A stretch of DNA of 64,000 nucleotides from CAUZIZ01 sp965218775 (GCA_965218775.1 CBDCLS010000003.1:620001-684000), one strand, 5' to 3'. Counted from the first letter of the stretch, positions 1-10,003 are shown. Made by a program: numbers and translations. Notes: a model not told the origin generated them from the sequence alone.

Positions 1-804
1 CTCTCCCCGCAGGATCCGGCGCTCGGTTTGATCGATGACCTGCTGCAGCAACTCCAAATAATGACGCAACTTTCCAGCGATTATCAAACTGTGGCAGTCC
101 TCCCACTGGGAGGCATTCTCAAGCGCCAACTTGCCATAGTGTCGGGTCTTTTTTGCCACCTTCAGCAGATCGAGGCAAACGACCTTCTTGCGGGCTTTAC
201 CCCGGACGTTGCGGAGATTGATCACACGACGTTTGGCCCGCCGACAGTGGTCCCGGTAGCTCACTCGATGGGATTGGCCTAAATCTCGTAACAACGCCGT
301 GACCGTGCGGATCGAATCGTACAACAGCCGGGAATCAAAAGGATGGCGGATGGGGCTGGGGACGTTTGTCGCATCCACCCGGATCTTGTGTCCCTGCTCC
401 AGTCCTTGGGCCTTCGCCCATTGGACCAGGATCTGCCCGATCCCCTCCCAGGTCGCGGCCTGGATTCGACTGAGGTTCTCCTGCAGACAACTCTTGCCCG
501 GAGCCCACCCTAAGGGTAAGCGGCAAAACGCCCGAAAGCTCTCGGAGTCGGCTAAGTGAAAGGCCAGCTTCTCGTAGGACAGCTGATGCCAGTTCTTGAG
601 CACCGCACAACGCAGGAGCTGCTCGGCACTCAGGCCCGGCGAACCGTTTTGGGGATCCACTTTGTCAGACAGATCTTGTAAAACCAGATCCAGGATCTCG
701 GGATTCTTATCGAGAATCTTCGAGATCGTGCGGAGCTCGTCACTCAAGCGGTGATTGGGCCACACAGGGGCGAGCGGCCTCTGTGGTTCGCTGTTCTTTC
801 TCAT
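1..804 (-). CDS. IS-A transposase, C-terminus outside the window
   Basis: This is the N-terminal 268 codons of a DDE transposase identical to the complete copy at 21989-23317. The chosen start is the ATG at 804 (MRKNSEPQRPL), which has GGAG eight bases upstream; a longer open frame runs up to 927 but has no such site. The segment carries the N-terminal helical domain and the first catalytic aspartate (motif RVDATNV). The second aspartate and the glutamate would lie beyond the window edge. The protein catalyses cut-and-paste movement of its own element. The family is inferred from motif layout: IS4-like DDE, possibly the ISNCY/ISDol1 type. Confidence 0.9.
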   Translation of the reverse strand, partial: MRKNSEPQRPLAPVWPNHRLSDELRTISKILDKNPEILDLVLQDLSDKVDPQNGSPGLSAEQLLRCAVLKNWHQLSYEKLAFHLADSESFRAFCRLPLGWAPGKSCLQENLSRIQAATWEGIGQILVQWAKAQGLEQGHKIRVDATNVPSPIRHPFDSRLLYDSIRTVTALLRDLGQSHRVSYRDHCRRAKRRVINLRNVRGKARKKVVCLDLLKVAKKTRHYGKLALENASQWEDCHSLIIAGKLRHYLELLQQVIDQTERRILRGE

Positions 805-949
805 CGTTGGAGCTCCAGTTTTGTCGTAAATCCTTTTCTTTGAGTTAGTTGGCAAACTTATTCTACCAAGAGGACCTGACAAAAACGGAGCTCCTAAATC
901 TCTTCTTTCCCTTTTATTTCCAGTCACTTACAATCGAACGGACGAGAAC
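1..949 (-). mobile_element. IS-A copy 1, cut by the window start
   Basis: These 949 bases match positions 22514-23462, the complete IS-A copy, at every place compared. The right end reads (reverse complement) GTTCTCGTCCGTTCGATTG and is followed by the flank TAACTTA at 950-956. The other end lies outside the window. The element sits about 17 bases upstream of the start codon of the sialidase-like pseudogene at 967, with its transposase pointing away from that gene, so it has probably separated the gene from its original promoter. Confidence 0.95.
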
Positions 950-966
950 TAACTTAGGAGCATCTT

Positions 967-1943
967 ATGTGTAAGCGATTGGGGCTGCTGATTCCTCTGC
1001 TTTCTCTTTTCGTGGCCGAGCGGGCCGATGCGGGTAGTCCTGAGTTGGTGTCGGTAACAAGGATCTGGGACCAGGCTCAACACAGTGCGTTTACTGATCT
1101 GATCCGCTTTCGGGACAAGTGGTTCTGCATCTTTCGAGAAGGAAAGCAGCACGGGCACGGAGACAAAGGCAAGATCAGGATCATCGAGTCGGGCGATGGA
1201 AACCGATGGGTGTCCGCTGCCCTGTTGTCCTAGGCGGGAGTCGATCTGCACGACCCCAAGCTTTCCGTGACGCCGGGCGGACGACTGATGATGGTGGCAG
1301 TGTCTGCGACGATACGGGGTTCCAGACCCGGGCTCCCCGAGTGTCTTTTTCGGATGACGGTCACGACTGGAGCCCGCTGCAAAGGGTCCTGGCAGAGGAG
1401 CACTGGCTCTGGCGCGTGACCTGGCACGAGCGCACTGCCTACTCCGTCTCTAAGCTGGGCGATGGGAAGGATACTCGACGGGTCATACTCTACTCCAGCA
1501 AAGACGGGCTGGACTGGCAATGGGTCACCGTGTTCAAGGGCATCTCGGCCTGGCCCAATGAGACGACGTTAAGGGTGCTGCCGGGTGGCGAAATGATTGC
1601 GCTTCTGCGGCGTAACAAAACGGGTTGGATCGGGCGTAGCCTTCCGCCCTATAGGTCGTGGGTCTGGAAGGACACCGGACATCGGCTCGGAGGCCCCAAC
1701 TTCATTCGGCTACCCAATGGTCAGCTGTGGGCGGGCAGCCGAGATTATCGCGGTGACGAACACCGGACCGTCCTGGCCAAGATGACGCCGACCAGCTACG
1801 AGCCCGTCTTGACCCTTCCCAGCGGTGGAGACACCAGTTATCCAGGCCTGGTGTGGTACGAAGGTCTGCTTTGGATGAGCTACTATTCCTCGCACGAAGA
1901 GAGGACGTCAATCTACCTGGCCAGGATCCGAATCACTGAATGA
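967..1943 (+). pseudogene. Secreted BNR/sialidase-like protein, broken by a stop codon and a frameshift
   Basis: The gene starts at ATG 967 with TTAGGAG six bases upstream and a clear signal peptide (MCKRLGLLIPLLSLFVAERA). The first frame reaches a TAG at 1231-1233, continues in the same frame for about 20 codons (VDLHDPKLSVTPGGRL) and then shifts near 1297. The remainder is intact in another frame to 1943, with Asp-box style repeats such as SFSDDGHDW and SSKDGLDW. The fold is a multi-bladed propeller of the exo-alpha-sialidase/BNR superfamily, so the original role was probably extracellular glycan binding or hydrolysis. IS-A copy 1 lies directly upstream. Two lesions plus the neighbouring insertion argue for a dead gene rather than two sequencing errors, but reads should be checked. 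Confidence 0.85.
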
Positions 1944-2001
1944 AGGAGTTGTAGCGACTGATCCAGCGGTCGGGTTGGGTACGGCCGCATGGTCCCTCCC
2001 G

Positions 2002-3393
2002 CTATTGGCCGAAACGGAACGCGTACAGATCGCCGTTCTTGATCTCGAACTGGATCTTGACGCCCAGCCGCGGCGGCGAGGGCACCCCGCTCTTTCCGTT
2101 CCAGAGGACCGACCTCTCGAGCGAGTCTCCCTGGAGGGGCTGGCAGTCCTCGAGCGTGTAGCCTTCGATCTTTCTTCCCCGCTCGTTCAGGAGGGCGACC
2201 CGGATGCTGCCACCAGGCCGGGTGGCAAAGTTGAGGTGGAGCTGCGCTCCGGAGTAGGTCACCGCCTTGGTGATGAGGGTTCCTCCTTCTGATCCTCCCC
2301 GAGCCGAGACGAAGCCGTCCACTCGGTAGCTGAAGCGCCGCAGCCGGCTGTCGGCGCCCTCGTAGTAGCCCTCGCTGGCGTACATGGAGAGCTCACCCGG
2401 CTTTCCCGGCAGCTGGAGGATTCCCCAGGTCATGTAGTTGCTCCGGTTGCCGCTCCGGTCTTTGGGGGCATCCTCGGGAATCAGTGCCTTGGGCCAGCGA
2501 TGAAAGCGTCTCCCGTCTCGGCTGGCCATCAGGACCGGCTCCACCCGGCTCCCTTCTTCGGGAAGGTAACGGGTGGGAAAGCCCAACAGCATGTGGGGTG
2601 CCCGCTCGTAGGGAAGGACGGCGTTGGTGTAGAGATGCTCGTTCAGCGCACCTGGATACTCCAGCAGCACGGGATCGGTCCAGTTGATGAAGTCCCTAGA
2701 CGTTCCCGTCATGACGGCCCGGACACCGCCGACGAAGATGCGGTGGTACTCCCGGTAGAGACCGACGTGCGGATCCCAGAAGGCCAGGTTCTGGGAGTCG
2801 AAGGCGCCTTTGATGATGACCGGGTAGTCCCGAATCAGGGACCAGTGGATTCCGTCCGGCGACTGGTAGACCCAGAGGCCGCGCTCCTCCTTGACCCGTC
2901 CATAGGAGATTCCCTTGTATTTCGCTTCCTTTGAAGCCTCGGGATTGTCGTCCTTGAAGACGACGAAACAGTGCGTACCGATCCCGTCCCAGACGATGTT
3001 GTTGTCCTTGGAGCTGTTGAACTCGATCAGTCCCAGTTTTGGTTTGGTCCAGTGAATGCCGTCCCGGCTCTCGGCGTAACATGTGACCTCCGGATGGGCC
3101 TCTTTCTTCTTCTGGTGATCGAAGTGGGAGCCCCGGTAGTACATCCGGAACCGGTCGTCGTCCTGGAAGATGGTGTAGTAGGCGCTGGTGTTCCCCTCCC
3201 AAGGCTCGCCGGTCACCAGGACCACTTCCTCGGGCTTGGGACGGTGGACGTGGAGTTCGACGTCCCCGGTCACCCGGTCGGCGAGCTGCTGATCCACGAA
3301 GAGCTCCAGGCGTGACCCGACATTGATGGGCGCCGCAGCGAGCTGGGTCAGCCCCAAGGCCGATACTGCTGAGAGTAAGAGATTCCACCGCAT
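2002..3393 (-). CDS. Secreted five-bladed-propeller glycosidase-like protein (GH32/GH43-type fold)
   Basis: This is a 463-residue protein. I chose the ATG at 3393 because AAGGAG lies nine bases upstream and the product then opens with a signal peptide (MRWNLLLSAVSALGLTQLAA); the open frame extends to 3618 without support. Repeated propeller-blade phrases (YAESRDGIHWTKP, VYQSPDGIHWS, TGTSRDFINWTDP, MASRDGRRFHRWP) are spaced through the first 370 residues. A C-terminal beta-rich region follows. This pattern is seen in secreted proteins annotated as glycosyl hydrolases of the arabinanase/levansucrase fold. I could not place a catalytic triad, so the substrate is unknown. It converges on the sialidase-like pseudogene. 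Confidence 0.75.
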   Translation of the reverse strand: MRWNLLLSAVSALGLTQLAAAPINVGSRLELFVDQQLADRVTGDVELHVHRPKPEEVVLVTGEPWEGNTSAYYTIFQDDDRFRMYYRGSHFDHQKKKEAHPEVTCYAESRDGIHWTKPKLGLIEFNSSKDNNIVWDGIGTHCFVVFKDDNPEASKEAKYKGISYGRVKEERGLWVYQSPDGIHWSLIRDYPVIIKGAFDSQNLAFWDPHVGLYREYHRIFVGGVRAVMTGTSRDFINWTDPVLLEYPGALNEHLYTNAVLPYERAPHMLLGFPTRYLPEEGSRVEPVLMASRDGRRFHRWPKALIPEDAPKDRSGNRSNYMTWGILQLPGKPGELSMYASEGYYEGADSRLRRFSYRVDGFVSARGGSEGGTLITKAVTYSGAQLHLNFATRPGGSIRVALLNERGRKIEGYTLEDCQPLQGDSLERSVLWNGKSGVPSPPRLGVKIQFEIKNGDLYAFRFGQ

Positions 3394-3500
3394 TCTGTGC
3401 ATCTCCTTCATAATGGTTCCAAACAAAACTGGCTCTGTCGGCTCTGTGCAGAAAATCCAGGAGCTGAGAGTACCGAAGATGCCACCAGGGAGGCAAGGAC

Positions 3501-3740
3501 GTGAAGCGACATTCATGGATGATTCTGACAGTCTTTCTCTGGGGGATGCCCGCCCCTCGCTCAGCCGGACTTCTCCCAGGCCACCATCACACCCAGCCGG
3601 GTTTCGGGGAACATTCACATGTTGAGTGGACCCGGAGGCAACATCGGTGTCTCGGTGGGATCGGATGGGATCCTCATTCTCGACGACAAGTTCGGGGTGC
3701 TACCCACTCAGCCCAACCTCAAAGCGCACGTATTCGGGAG
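3501..3740 (+). pseudogene. N-terminal remnant of a secreted metallo-beta-lactamase-fold hydrolase
   Basis: A GTG start at 3501 opens a signal peptide (MKRHSWMILTVFLWGMPAPR). The frame then shifts near 3555, after which the next frame reads TPSRVSGNIHMLSGPGGN and GVSVGSDGILILDDKFG. This is the classic N-terminal beta-sheet region of secreted MBL-fold hydrolases, just before the zinc-binding HxHxDH motif. That motif and the rest of the protein are absent: the similarity ends near 3740, shortly before a repeat-rich stretch. It is a truncated and frameshifted fossil with no expected activity. Confidence 0.65.
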
Positions 3741-3977
3741 AGTTGATCGAACTGACTTCCCGCGAAAAGAGTCAATCCGCTGCCACCTGTTAACGCCGCT
3801 TAGAAAATGCACCAGCTTGGCCGGTTTAGAACTGCCCCACTGAGATCGCCCCGTTCGCCAGGACGCGGTAAAAAACTTTGCATCAGACTCTAAAGAAGGA
3901 GTCCTGGGGGGCCCTATATACAAGTGTGATAGTCGGCACCGGATCTGACAGACAGCGTCCGATTTGATCGCAATCCC

Positions 3978-4153
3978 GAACAGTCGCTTTCGCCTGAGGC
4001 TGTGTGAAAAGTCATTCATGATTTCGGATTTGAAATTTTGACTTCATAGGATCGCGTGTAAGCCACGATCTCCGTCGTAGGAAGGGTAAAGAGACCCCTA
4101 AATCAAAGAGGTTTTGGACTTTTCACACACCCTCGCCTACAAGCGGTCATTCA
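3978..4153. repeat. REP-like palindrome, copy 1, split in its loop
   Basis: The left half GAACAGTCGCTTTCGCCT (3978-3995) and right half GCCTACAAGCGGTCATTC (4135-4153) rejoin to an imperfect hairpin once the insert and one GCCT are removed. The same hairpin occurs at 11943-12086, 23610-23697 and, unsplit, at 27474-27506. The loop sequence GCCT (AGGC on the other strand) is duplicated on each side of the insert. Confidence 0.7.
3996..4134. mobile_element. MITE-like insert with GTGTGAAAAGTC ends, copy 1 (139 bp)
   Basis: The ends read GAGGCTGTGTGAAAAGTC and, reverse complemented, GAGGGTGTGTGAAAAGTCC, so the terminal inverted repeats are about 18 bp. The flanks carry the direct repeat GCCT (3992-3995 and 4135-4138). 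It has no coding capacity. Its left 50 bases (ATTCATGATTTCGGATTTG and onwards) also occur at 23639-23680. A non-autonomous element moved by an unidentified transposase is the likely nature. Confidence 0.65.
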
Positions 4154-4369
4154 GATCTGCCCCGCAAACGTCGAATGAACTCCCGCTAACGGCCAAGAAA
4201 CGGCCCGTAAGACGCTCGAACAGGAGTTCACAAATGGGTGTTCAGCCTGGCGACGTAGGGCCAGGGTAGGGCAAGGAGAAGGCAAAAGACAAGGTACGGG
4301 CGGCGTGCTACACTTCTGCCGATAGTCGATAAACTGGATCTCAATCCCGAAAGAACGAGGAATCTGGAC

Positions 4370-5560
4370 ATGAACAGCAACAAACAAGCAGCAGTCGCCC
4401 TTTGCCTGTTCGTCTCTATTGCCAGTCCCGCCGGCGCCCAGGATCAGGAATCCATCGACGGCGCCGTAATCTATGACTACGATCGAGCGACGAAGCTGGG
4501 CGATGCTGTATTCGGGACGCTCATCTCCGATCTGGAACACGATGCCCCGGGTAGAAACTCTCACGGGGGACCCGTTTGTCTGGAGTACCCGAACGGTCAG
4601 ATCGTCGCCTGGTACATGAACAACAGCGACCACAATCTGGATGGTTGGAGCGAGTACGCAGTGAGTCGAGACGGCGGCAGGAGCTGGGACATGTACAACA
4701 GGTTTCCGTATTCCCTCGACGCCTACTTGAGAGATCTCAGCCGCCCGGCCTTCGTCGAAGCGGGCCTGGTCACCGAAAAGGGGACGGTGGTACTCTTCAT
4801 TAGCCACTTCGAGGATGGCGAAAGAAGCATGAGCGGCTTCATGAGGAGCTTCGACCAGGGTACCAGCTGGACCGACTACGAGTCTCTCGATGGCTCCTTC
4901 GTCGGCTATCCGGTGGGCACGGTGGTGGACGGGGGAACCAACTACATCGTGCTCGACTCCACCAATATCGAGAAGTTCAGGAACCTCAAGCAGGAGCAGA
5001 AGCAGCGGACTCGGCTCACAGGCGAGCAGCTCCAGAAGGTTATTGATGTGCTCAGGGGACCCCACGTTCTGTACGTCAGTACCAACGACGGGCGAACCTG
5101 GCAGAAGCGGAGCACCCTCCCTCTTCAGGACGAAAAATTCTACGGGGCGCTGACCCTGATGGGGAATGGCGGACTGCTGGCTGGAGCCTACGAGAGTGAC
5201 GATGAGCATCACTTCTACTACTGCATCAGCATGGATCAGGGACGTAGCTGGAGTGAACAGAGGAAGGCATACGTGGACAAGAGGGTGCGAGACCCTGAGC
5301 TGGCCTATCTTGGGGGACGATACTACCTGCATGGGAGATCCAGAGACGATCGCTTCGTGCTGTATCAGTCGACTGACGGAGTGAACTGGGGCAGCGGACT
5401 GATCGTAAGCAGCGACGAGGAAGGACCCGACGGCTACAGTGCCAACTGCCGGATCCACACCTACGATGACGATGTTCCAGATGAATTGATGGTGCTGTAC
5501 AGCATCATCTACAAGGGCCGCGACACCAACGAGTACGTCTTTTTCATAAAGCCCAACTAG
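4370..5560 (+). CDS. Secreted BNR-repeat, sialidase-superfamily protein
   Basis: This 396-residue protein opens with a signal peptide (MNSNKQAAVALCLFVSIA, then SPAGAQ). At least four Asp-box motifs (S-x-D-x-G-x-x-W) are visible: SRDGGRSW, SFDQGTSW, STNDGRTW and SMDQGRSW, with a weaker STDGVNW near the C-terminus. Their spacing suits a six-bladed propeller of the exo-sialidase superfamily. I cannot assign the sialidase arginine triad, so sialic acid specificity is not claimed; related Asp-box proteins act on or bind many glycans outside the cytoplasm. It is distantly similar to the broken gene at 967-1943, which may be a paralogue. It precedes an alpha/beta hydrolase on the same strand by 107 bases. 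Confidence 0.8.
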   Translation: MNSNKQAAVALCLFVSIASPAGAQDQESIDGAVIYDYDRATKLGDAVFGTLISDLEHDAPGRNSHGGPVCLEYPNGQIVAWYMNNSDHNLDGWSEYAVSRDGGRSWDMYNRFPYSLDAYLRDLSRPAFVEAGLVTEKGTVVLFISHFEDGERSMSGFMRSFDQGTSWTDYESLDGSFVGYPVGTVVDGGTNYIVLDSTNIEKFRNLKQEQKQRTRLTGEQLQKVIDVLRGPHVLYVSTNDGRTWQKRSTLPLQDEKFYGALTLMGNGGLLAGAYESDDEHHFYYCISMDQGRSWSEQRKAYVDKRVRDPELAYLGGRYYLHGRSRDDRFVLYQSTDGVNWGSGLIVSSDEEGPDGYSANCRIHTYDDDVPDELMVLYSIIYKGRDTNEYVFFIKPN

Positions 5561-5667
5561 TGTCCACTTAACGCGACCGGCTGAGACGTCCTCAATAGAA
5601 CGCGGTATCGGCAGGTACAAGTGCCCTGTGTCCAGGCGGCAAAGGCTCGGTCTCGGAGCAGCCGATA

Positions 5668-6711
5668 ATGGACTTCCTTGAGATGGTGGCGACCGTGGTA
5701 CAGAATTCTGCACGCCACTCCCTCAAGTGGGTCATCCTGGGCCTTCTGAGCACCTGTCTGGCGTCGGAGCGGTTCTTCTTCGAGCTCTGGCCCGACGTGG
5801 ACATGAGTGTGGCGGGGGAGCTCCGTGCGGTCAAGATCAGAGGTAACCGGATCGAGTATTACGATGTGGGCAGAGGAGAGGTGCTCCTTCTCATCCATGG
5901 CGGCCGGACCGACGCCACCGACTGGCAGAACGTGCTGGCCGCGCTGGCTCGGCACTACCATCTGGTGATCGCGGACGGAATGGTGTATCCCTTCGACGCC
6001 CGGGATCTATGGTGGCTATTGGATCATCTGGGTGTCTCGAGAGTCGCCATCGTGGCTCACAGTGCTGGCACGCTGGTTGGAAAGGAGATGTACTTCATGA
6101 GGCCCGACCGGGTGTGGGCCTTCGTCAACGTGGACTCGCACCAGCTGGGGGGCAGATCCGACGGCCATGAGCTCCCCAATCAGCACTGCTCACCTCAGGT
6201 CCAGGCCCTGCACCAGAAAAACGACTCGCGACTCGCCCGGCTGGAAGAAAGCCGGATCCGTGACTATCCCTCAGAGGTCAATGTGAGACGTTTGACCCTC
6301 TTCTATCGGCAGAGGGAGCTCATTCCCGAAGCCGGGACGCGAAGTGTCAACCGCAACTATCCACAGGGGCGGACGAAGGTGCTGGACCCTCCGCCACCGA
6401 ATCGACCCAGGCCGGAGGCGGTCAAGATCAGCGGCCGCCTGGCTCCTTTGCCGCAGAAGGTCGACGTCTGCGGCGACTTCAAGTGTCCTGTCCTCGTCTT
6501 CAATGCAGGATACGGCAAGGTGGACGCCGCCGATCCTCCTCACGAGACCCTGGGCTGGAACGGTGGGCCGCTGCGGGCGGTAAGCTGCGAGTTCGTACTG
6601 GTACGGGACAGCGGGCATTGGATCTGGCTCGACCAGCCCCGGATCTTTCTGGACCGGACACTGCGCTTCCTCAGACGCCTTAGTCTAACTCGATCTGAAC
6701 ACGATCGATGA
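5668..6711 (+). CDS. Alpha/beta hydrolase, membrane-anchored or secreted
   Basis: This 347-residue protein starts at ATG 5668, with GGAG nine bases upstream. Residues 20-32 form a short hydrophobic segment that could anchor or export it. The hydrolase core shows the oxyanion strand LLLIHGG (residues 73-79), a nucleophile elbow VAHSAGT with Ser132 (the first elbow glycine is alanine) and the catalytic histidine in VRDSGHW near the C-terminus. The order Ser-acid-His fits an esterase or lipase-type enzyme; the substrate is unknown. The 3' end overlaps the FG-GAP gene tail on the opposite strand by 32 bases. It is probably cotranscribed with the BNR protein upstream. Confidence 0.8.
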   Translation: MDFLEMVATVVQNSARHSLKWVILGLLSTCLASERFFFELWPDVDMSVAGELRAVKIRGNRIEYYDVGRGEVLLLIHGGRTDATDWQNVLAALARHYHLVIADGMVYPFDARDLWWLLDHLGVSRVAIVAHSAGTLVGKEMYFMRPDRVWAFVNVDSHQLGGRSDGHELPNQHCSPQVQALHQKNDSRLARLEESRIRDYPSEVNVRRLTLFYRQRELIPEAGTRSVNRNYPQGRTKVLDPPPPNRPRPEAVKISGRLAPLPQKVDVCGDFKCPVLVFNAGYGKVDAADPPHETLGWNGGPLRAVSCEFVLVRDSGHWIWLDQPRIFLDRTLRFLRRLSLTRSEHDR

Positions 6712-9424
6712 TTGGGTAGCGGTCACCGTTATCGGATCTGAATATCGCGCGATACTGTAGATAATTGTCGCGACGTTTCAGGGAAAATCGTCCTTCACGC
6801 CCCACTTTGCGCCATGCTGCGGGTTCCAATTGATCGCGCTGAGCTGCACTCCTTACGGAGAACTCGAGTGCTGTGCCCTCAGCCGCTTTCGCCCGGTACG
6901 TCAGCTTGCCATTCTCCGGCTGGCCCTGCATGTGAAACACCGACGATTCATACGCCTGCTGCCACGATCGGTCGTAGATATGTCCCATATCTACGCCCCA
7001 CATCCAATGCGGACCATGGTTAGGAAGTCGGACAATCCGCGGGTTTTCAAATCGTTTTCCGTCGTTGTAGATGATTTGTGACTTGGCGCGATGGTCGCCA
7101 TCCAGCGTGTGGCAGACGAGGGCAATGTCGAGCTTCCCGTCCCGGTCGAAATCGGCCGCCAGTGCATCCCCCGCCGAGTCACCCATCAAGACGGTGCGAC
7201 GGCGTGGGTCAAAACCACTCACACCGCCCCAGAACAAGTAAGATGGTAGCGACTCGCGTGTATTCCCTGCGTGGTGGTGCGGGGACATGAGATCCAGGTG
7301 GCCATCGCCATCGAAATCGGCCACCGTCTGTCCCACCGGAGAATAACCCGGCAGCGACTGCGAGTTCGACGTCTGAAATCCAGCCTTGCTTCCCCACAGG
7401 ATCGTCGTTCCCCCGGTATCGCGCAGGTCGTTCGTCAGGTAATCCTGGAATGATGCCACGATCAGATCGAGGTGCCCGTCCTGGTTGAGGTCCGCTGCCT
7501 CCAGATCAATCGCCAGAAAGATGGGAATCCGCGTCTGTCGGTCTTTAACGAATCCTCTCTCACAGCCCCACAGGATGCGGACCAGATGTTTCTCGGGTGA
7601 GGCCAGGGCGATGTCGAGCCAGTGATCCTGGTTGAAATCGGCGATCAGGCCCGTTTGCGCGCGCCCCGGCGTAGAAATCTTCACCAAACGCTCCTCAGCG
7701 AACCCAATGGTCCCGCGATCGTCCTTTCCGCCGTAGTAGATGAACAGCTCTTCCGGATCGGGCGGATGGTCGAACTGCCCAAGAACCAGATCCAGGTAAC
7801 CATCGCGGTCCAGGTCAGCCACGTTGCTGTTGCCCAAATAGCCAAGGCGGAGAACCGTGCGTCGCTCGGTGTTGATTCCGTTCTTCGTTCCCCAGAAGAT
7901 GTTAGCTCCGAGAGTCGGATTGGATCGGCTGACATGTCCTGAATGGCCGGAGTTCAAAAGAATCAAGTCCAGGAAGCCGTCGCCATTCACATCCGCGGAC
8001 GAACCGTCGTAGCCGCTGGGGCACGGGATGTCGAGGCGATTCTCTGCGTGGAAGCCGTCAGGACCGTTCCAGTAGACGTAGGCAGGAACCCGTTCGTAGA
8101 GCGTGCCGCCCTGACTGTTGGCAAAGACCAGACGGGCCGGGCCACCCTTGTGGGCTGGTGCCAGGGTCACGTCCGTCGCCCCGCTCGTGCTGAGGCCGCC
8201 CTTCAGCCGTTGAAAACGGCGTTGACCAGTTCCCAGCAGAATCTCCGATTGGGTTTCGAATGCGTCCCTTCCCTGGTAAACCGCGGCGGCAAGATCCATG
8301 TGCCCGTCGCCGTTAAGATCGCCGATTGCTGTAGCCGTCACATTGCTGACAGGAAGTGTCGTTATCTGCGCCGTGGAGAATGTCGCTTTCGTTCCCCACA
8401 GGATGTGAATACTCTGATTCGATCCCTCCGTCGCACCAGCATCCTCGCCGCCCGTGGCCAGTTTCTTAACGAAATTCGAGACGACAATGTCTTCCTTCCC
8501 GTCCGCATCCAAGTCACCCACGCTGATGTGGCTGGCAGTCGGGCCTTTGACCACGATGGGACGAGTCTCGTCAATGTTCCATTCCTTCGTCGCGCTTGCT
8601 GAATCGGCCGTCCCCTTTTCCACATGTTTGGGGCCGGGCTTCACAGGGACGACGTAGATGAATCCGTGGTCGGAACCGAGGATCAAATCGGCTTGCCGGT
8701 CCGAATCGATGTCTGCGGCGGCAACACACGTAATCCCTCCACGAGGCAGTGTGAGTCGTGTGTGCGCGATGCCGTTCTCTCCTTCGCCGCCGCGCGCCGC
8801 CCAAAGCAAGTCGATGCTACCGGAGGTCGAAACCACGGCCACGTCGGCAGCACCGTCGCGGTTGAAGTCACCGGAAACCATGTCCACGGCCCCGTCGACC
8901 GCGATCTCGCGGTGCCGCGAGAGTATGTAGCCATCGCGGCTGCCCCAAACCACTCGAACGATTTTTCCGTTCGCCTGGCCGGGGAGCCAGGCCCTTCCAT
9001 GAAGCGCCACGATGTCAGGCCAGGTATCAGCATTCAGATCAGCAATTGCCAGTCTCTGTGTGCCGTACGCTGTGATCGCCTGATTGGTGCGGTAAGATGG
9101 CCATCCGTCCCCGCCACCATACAGAATCGTCAATCGCGGTCTGTGATTGGCTTCAGCAGGAGAGAAAACGGCATCGGAAAAACCGTCTTTGTTCAGGTCT
9201 GCAATGACGACTCGCCGGCTGCCTTCCACGGGTAGCTTTGATTGCGTGAGCCGCCCCGCACCATCGACGCTGGCCAGGGTGGCGGCAGCACGATAGTGAG
9301 TGTCGTGGGTATTGTTAAAGAGGACGTCAATCCAACCGTCTTCATTGAGATCGAAGCGGTGGATGGAGTTACCGCAGAGTTCCCTTGTTGAGCTGTGTAC
9401 GTCTTCGTCGTGTGGTGCGATCCT
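6680..9424 (-). pseudogene. FG-GAP/VCBS-repeat propeller protein lacking a start
   Basis: The open frame is about 914 codons and consists almost wholly of calcium-binding-loop blades of the form D-[LF]-[ND]-x-D-G-x-x-D. At least 13 are readable, for example DLNKDGFSDAV, DLNGDGHMDLA, DVNGDGFLDLI and DFDGDGHLDLM. Such proteins are extracellular propellers of the integrin-alpha type. The only usable initiation codon is a GTG at 9229, but the same frame continues upstream with another blade (DLNEDGWIDVLFNN) back to a TAG at 9425-9427, with no ATG, GTG or TTG and no signal peptide. The original 5' end has therefore been lost or frameshifted. A C-terminal beta domain follows the repeats. Confidence 0.75.
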
Positions 9425-9706
9425 CTACCAGCCCCGATGCTCAAGGAATCAGGCAGCTGCACTTGCCTTGGCCCGTTCGTAAAGCGTCTCAGGGGCGATG
9501 TCGGCACCATTGGGCCACGCCACCGTACGACCGTCGAGAAAAGAGACCCTACTTCCGGGATGTCTTCACAAGACGAGCGGCGTTCTTTTTGTTTGTTCTG
9601 GTCGCGATCCGGTCCGCTGCCCCCGTGCAATGTCGCCAGCACTCAACAACAGTTGCCTGAAGAAGCACCGGAACCCGACGTGCCAAAGAGGTCGCCCTCA
9701 GCCGCA

Positions 9707-10000
9707 TCACTGGCGGTCAACCTGGCGCTTTCCGTCGGCGCTCCCACTTTGTCCGACTAGCGGATCCAGAAACTTGTAGAACTCCTGCGTCGCCGGATCG
9801 TCGAGCTTGCCGAGGTCGTTATTCAAGCGGCTGTGATTGCTGTCACGCTTGCCATACGACCTGGCCGGGATCTCCGCTGCCTTCAGCACGCTCTCAAGAC
9901 GCCGCGCCTGCGCACGCGTGTCGGGATTGCCGCGAAAATAGAGGATGAGAAGCGGCGGTATCCCTTTGTCCTTCACCACATGCGTCACGGCCGAGAAGGG
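9707..10000 (-). pseudogene. C-terminal fragment of an esterase/lipase (BD-FAE-like alpha/beta hydrolase)
   Basis: About 97 codons are readable. The stretch KGIPPLLILYFRGNPDTRAQ followed by LNNDLGKLDDPATQEFYKFL is typical of the last quarter of secreted alpha/beta hydrolases, in which the catalytic histidine normally lies in the G-x-x-H segment; here that segment reads KRDSNHSRLN. Nothing of the nucleophile half remains: a stop (TAA) lies directly upstream and the neighbouring gene's tail begins within a few bases. It is a remnant, probably left by a deletion that joined it to 10004. Confidence 0.6.
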
Positions 10001-10003
10001 GCG

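Larger units (their letters stand above)
3746..4369. other. Non-coding stretch with a split REP-like hairpin and nested element
   Basis: There is no credible gene in these 624 bases. They hold the two halves of a REP-like hairpin (3978-3995 and 4135-4153) separated by a 139-bp element bounded by GTGTGAAAAGTC inverted repeats, listed separately. The remainder, 4154-4369, is the upstream region of the sialidase-like gene; I see no convincing promoter or ribosome binding site there. Confidence 0.6.

Noticed and set aside
4151..5713. A 520-codon open frame on the minus strand
   Set aside because: It is the antisense shadow of the BNR protein gene at 4370-5560, which has a signal peptide and Asp boxes; the shadow has no start signal or family resemblance.
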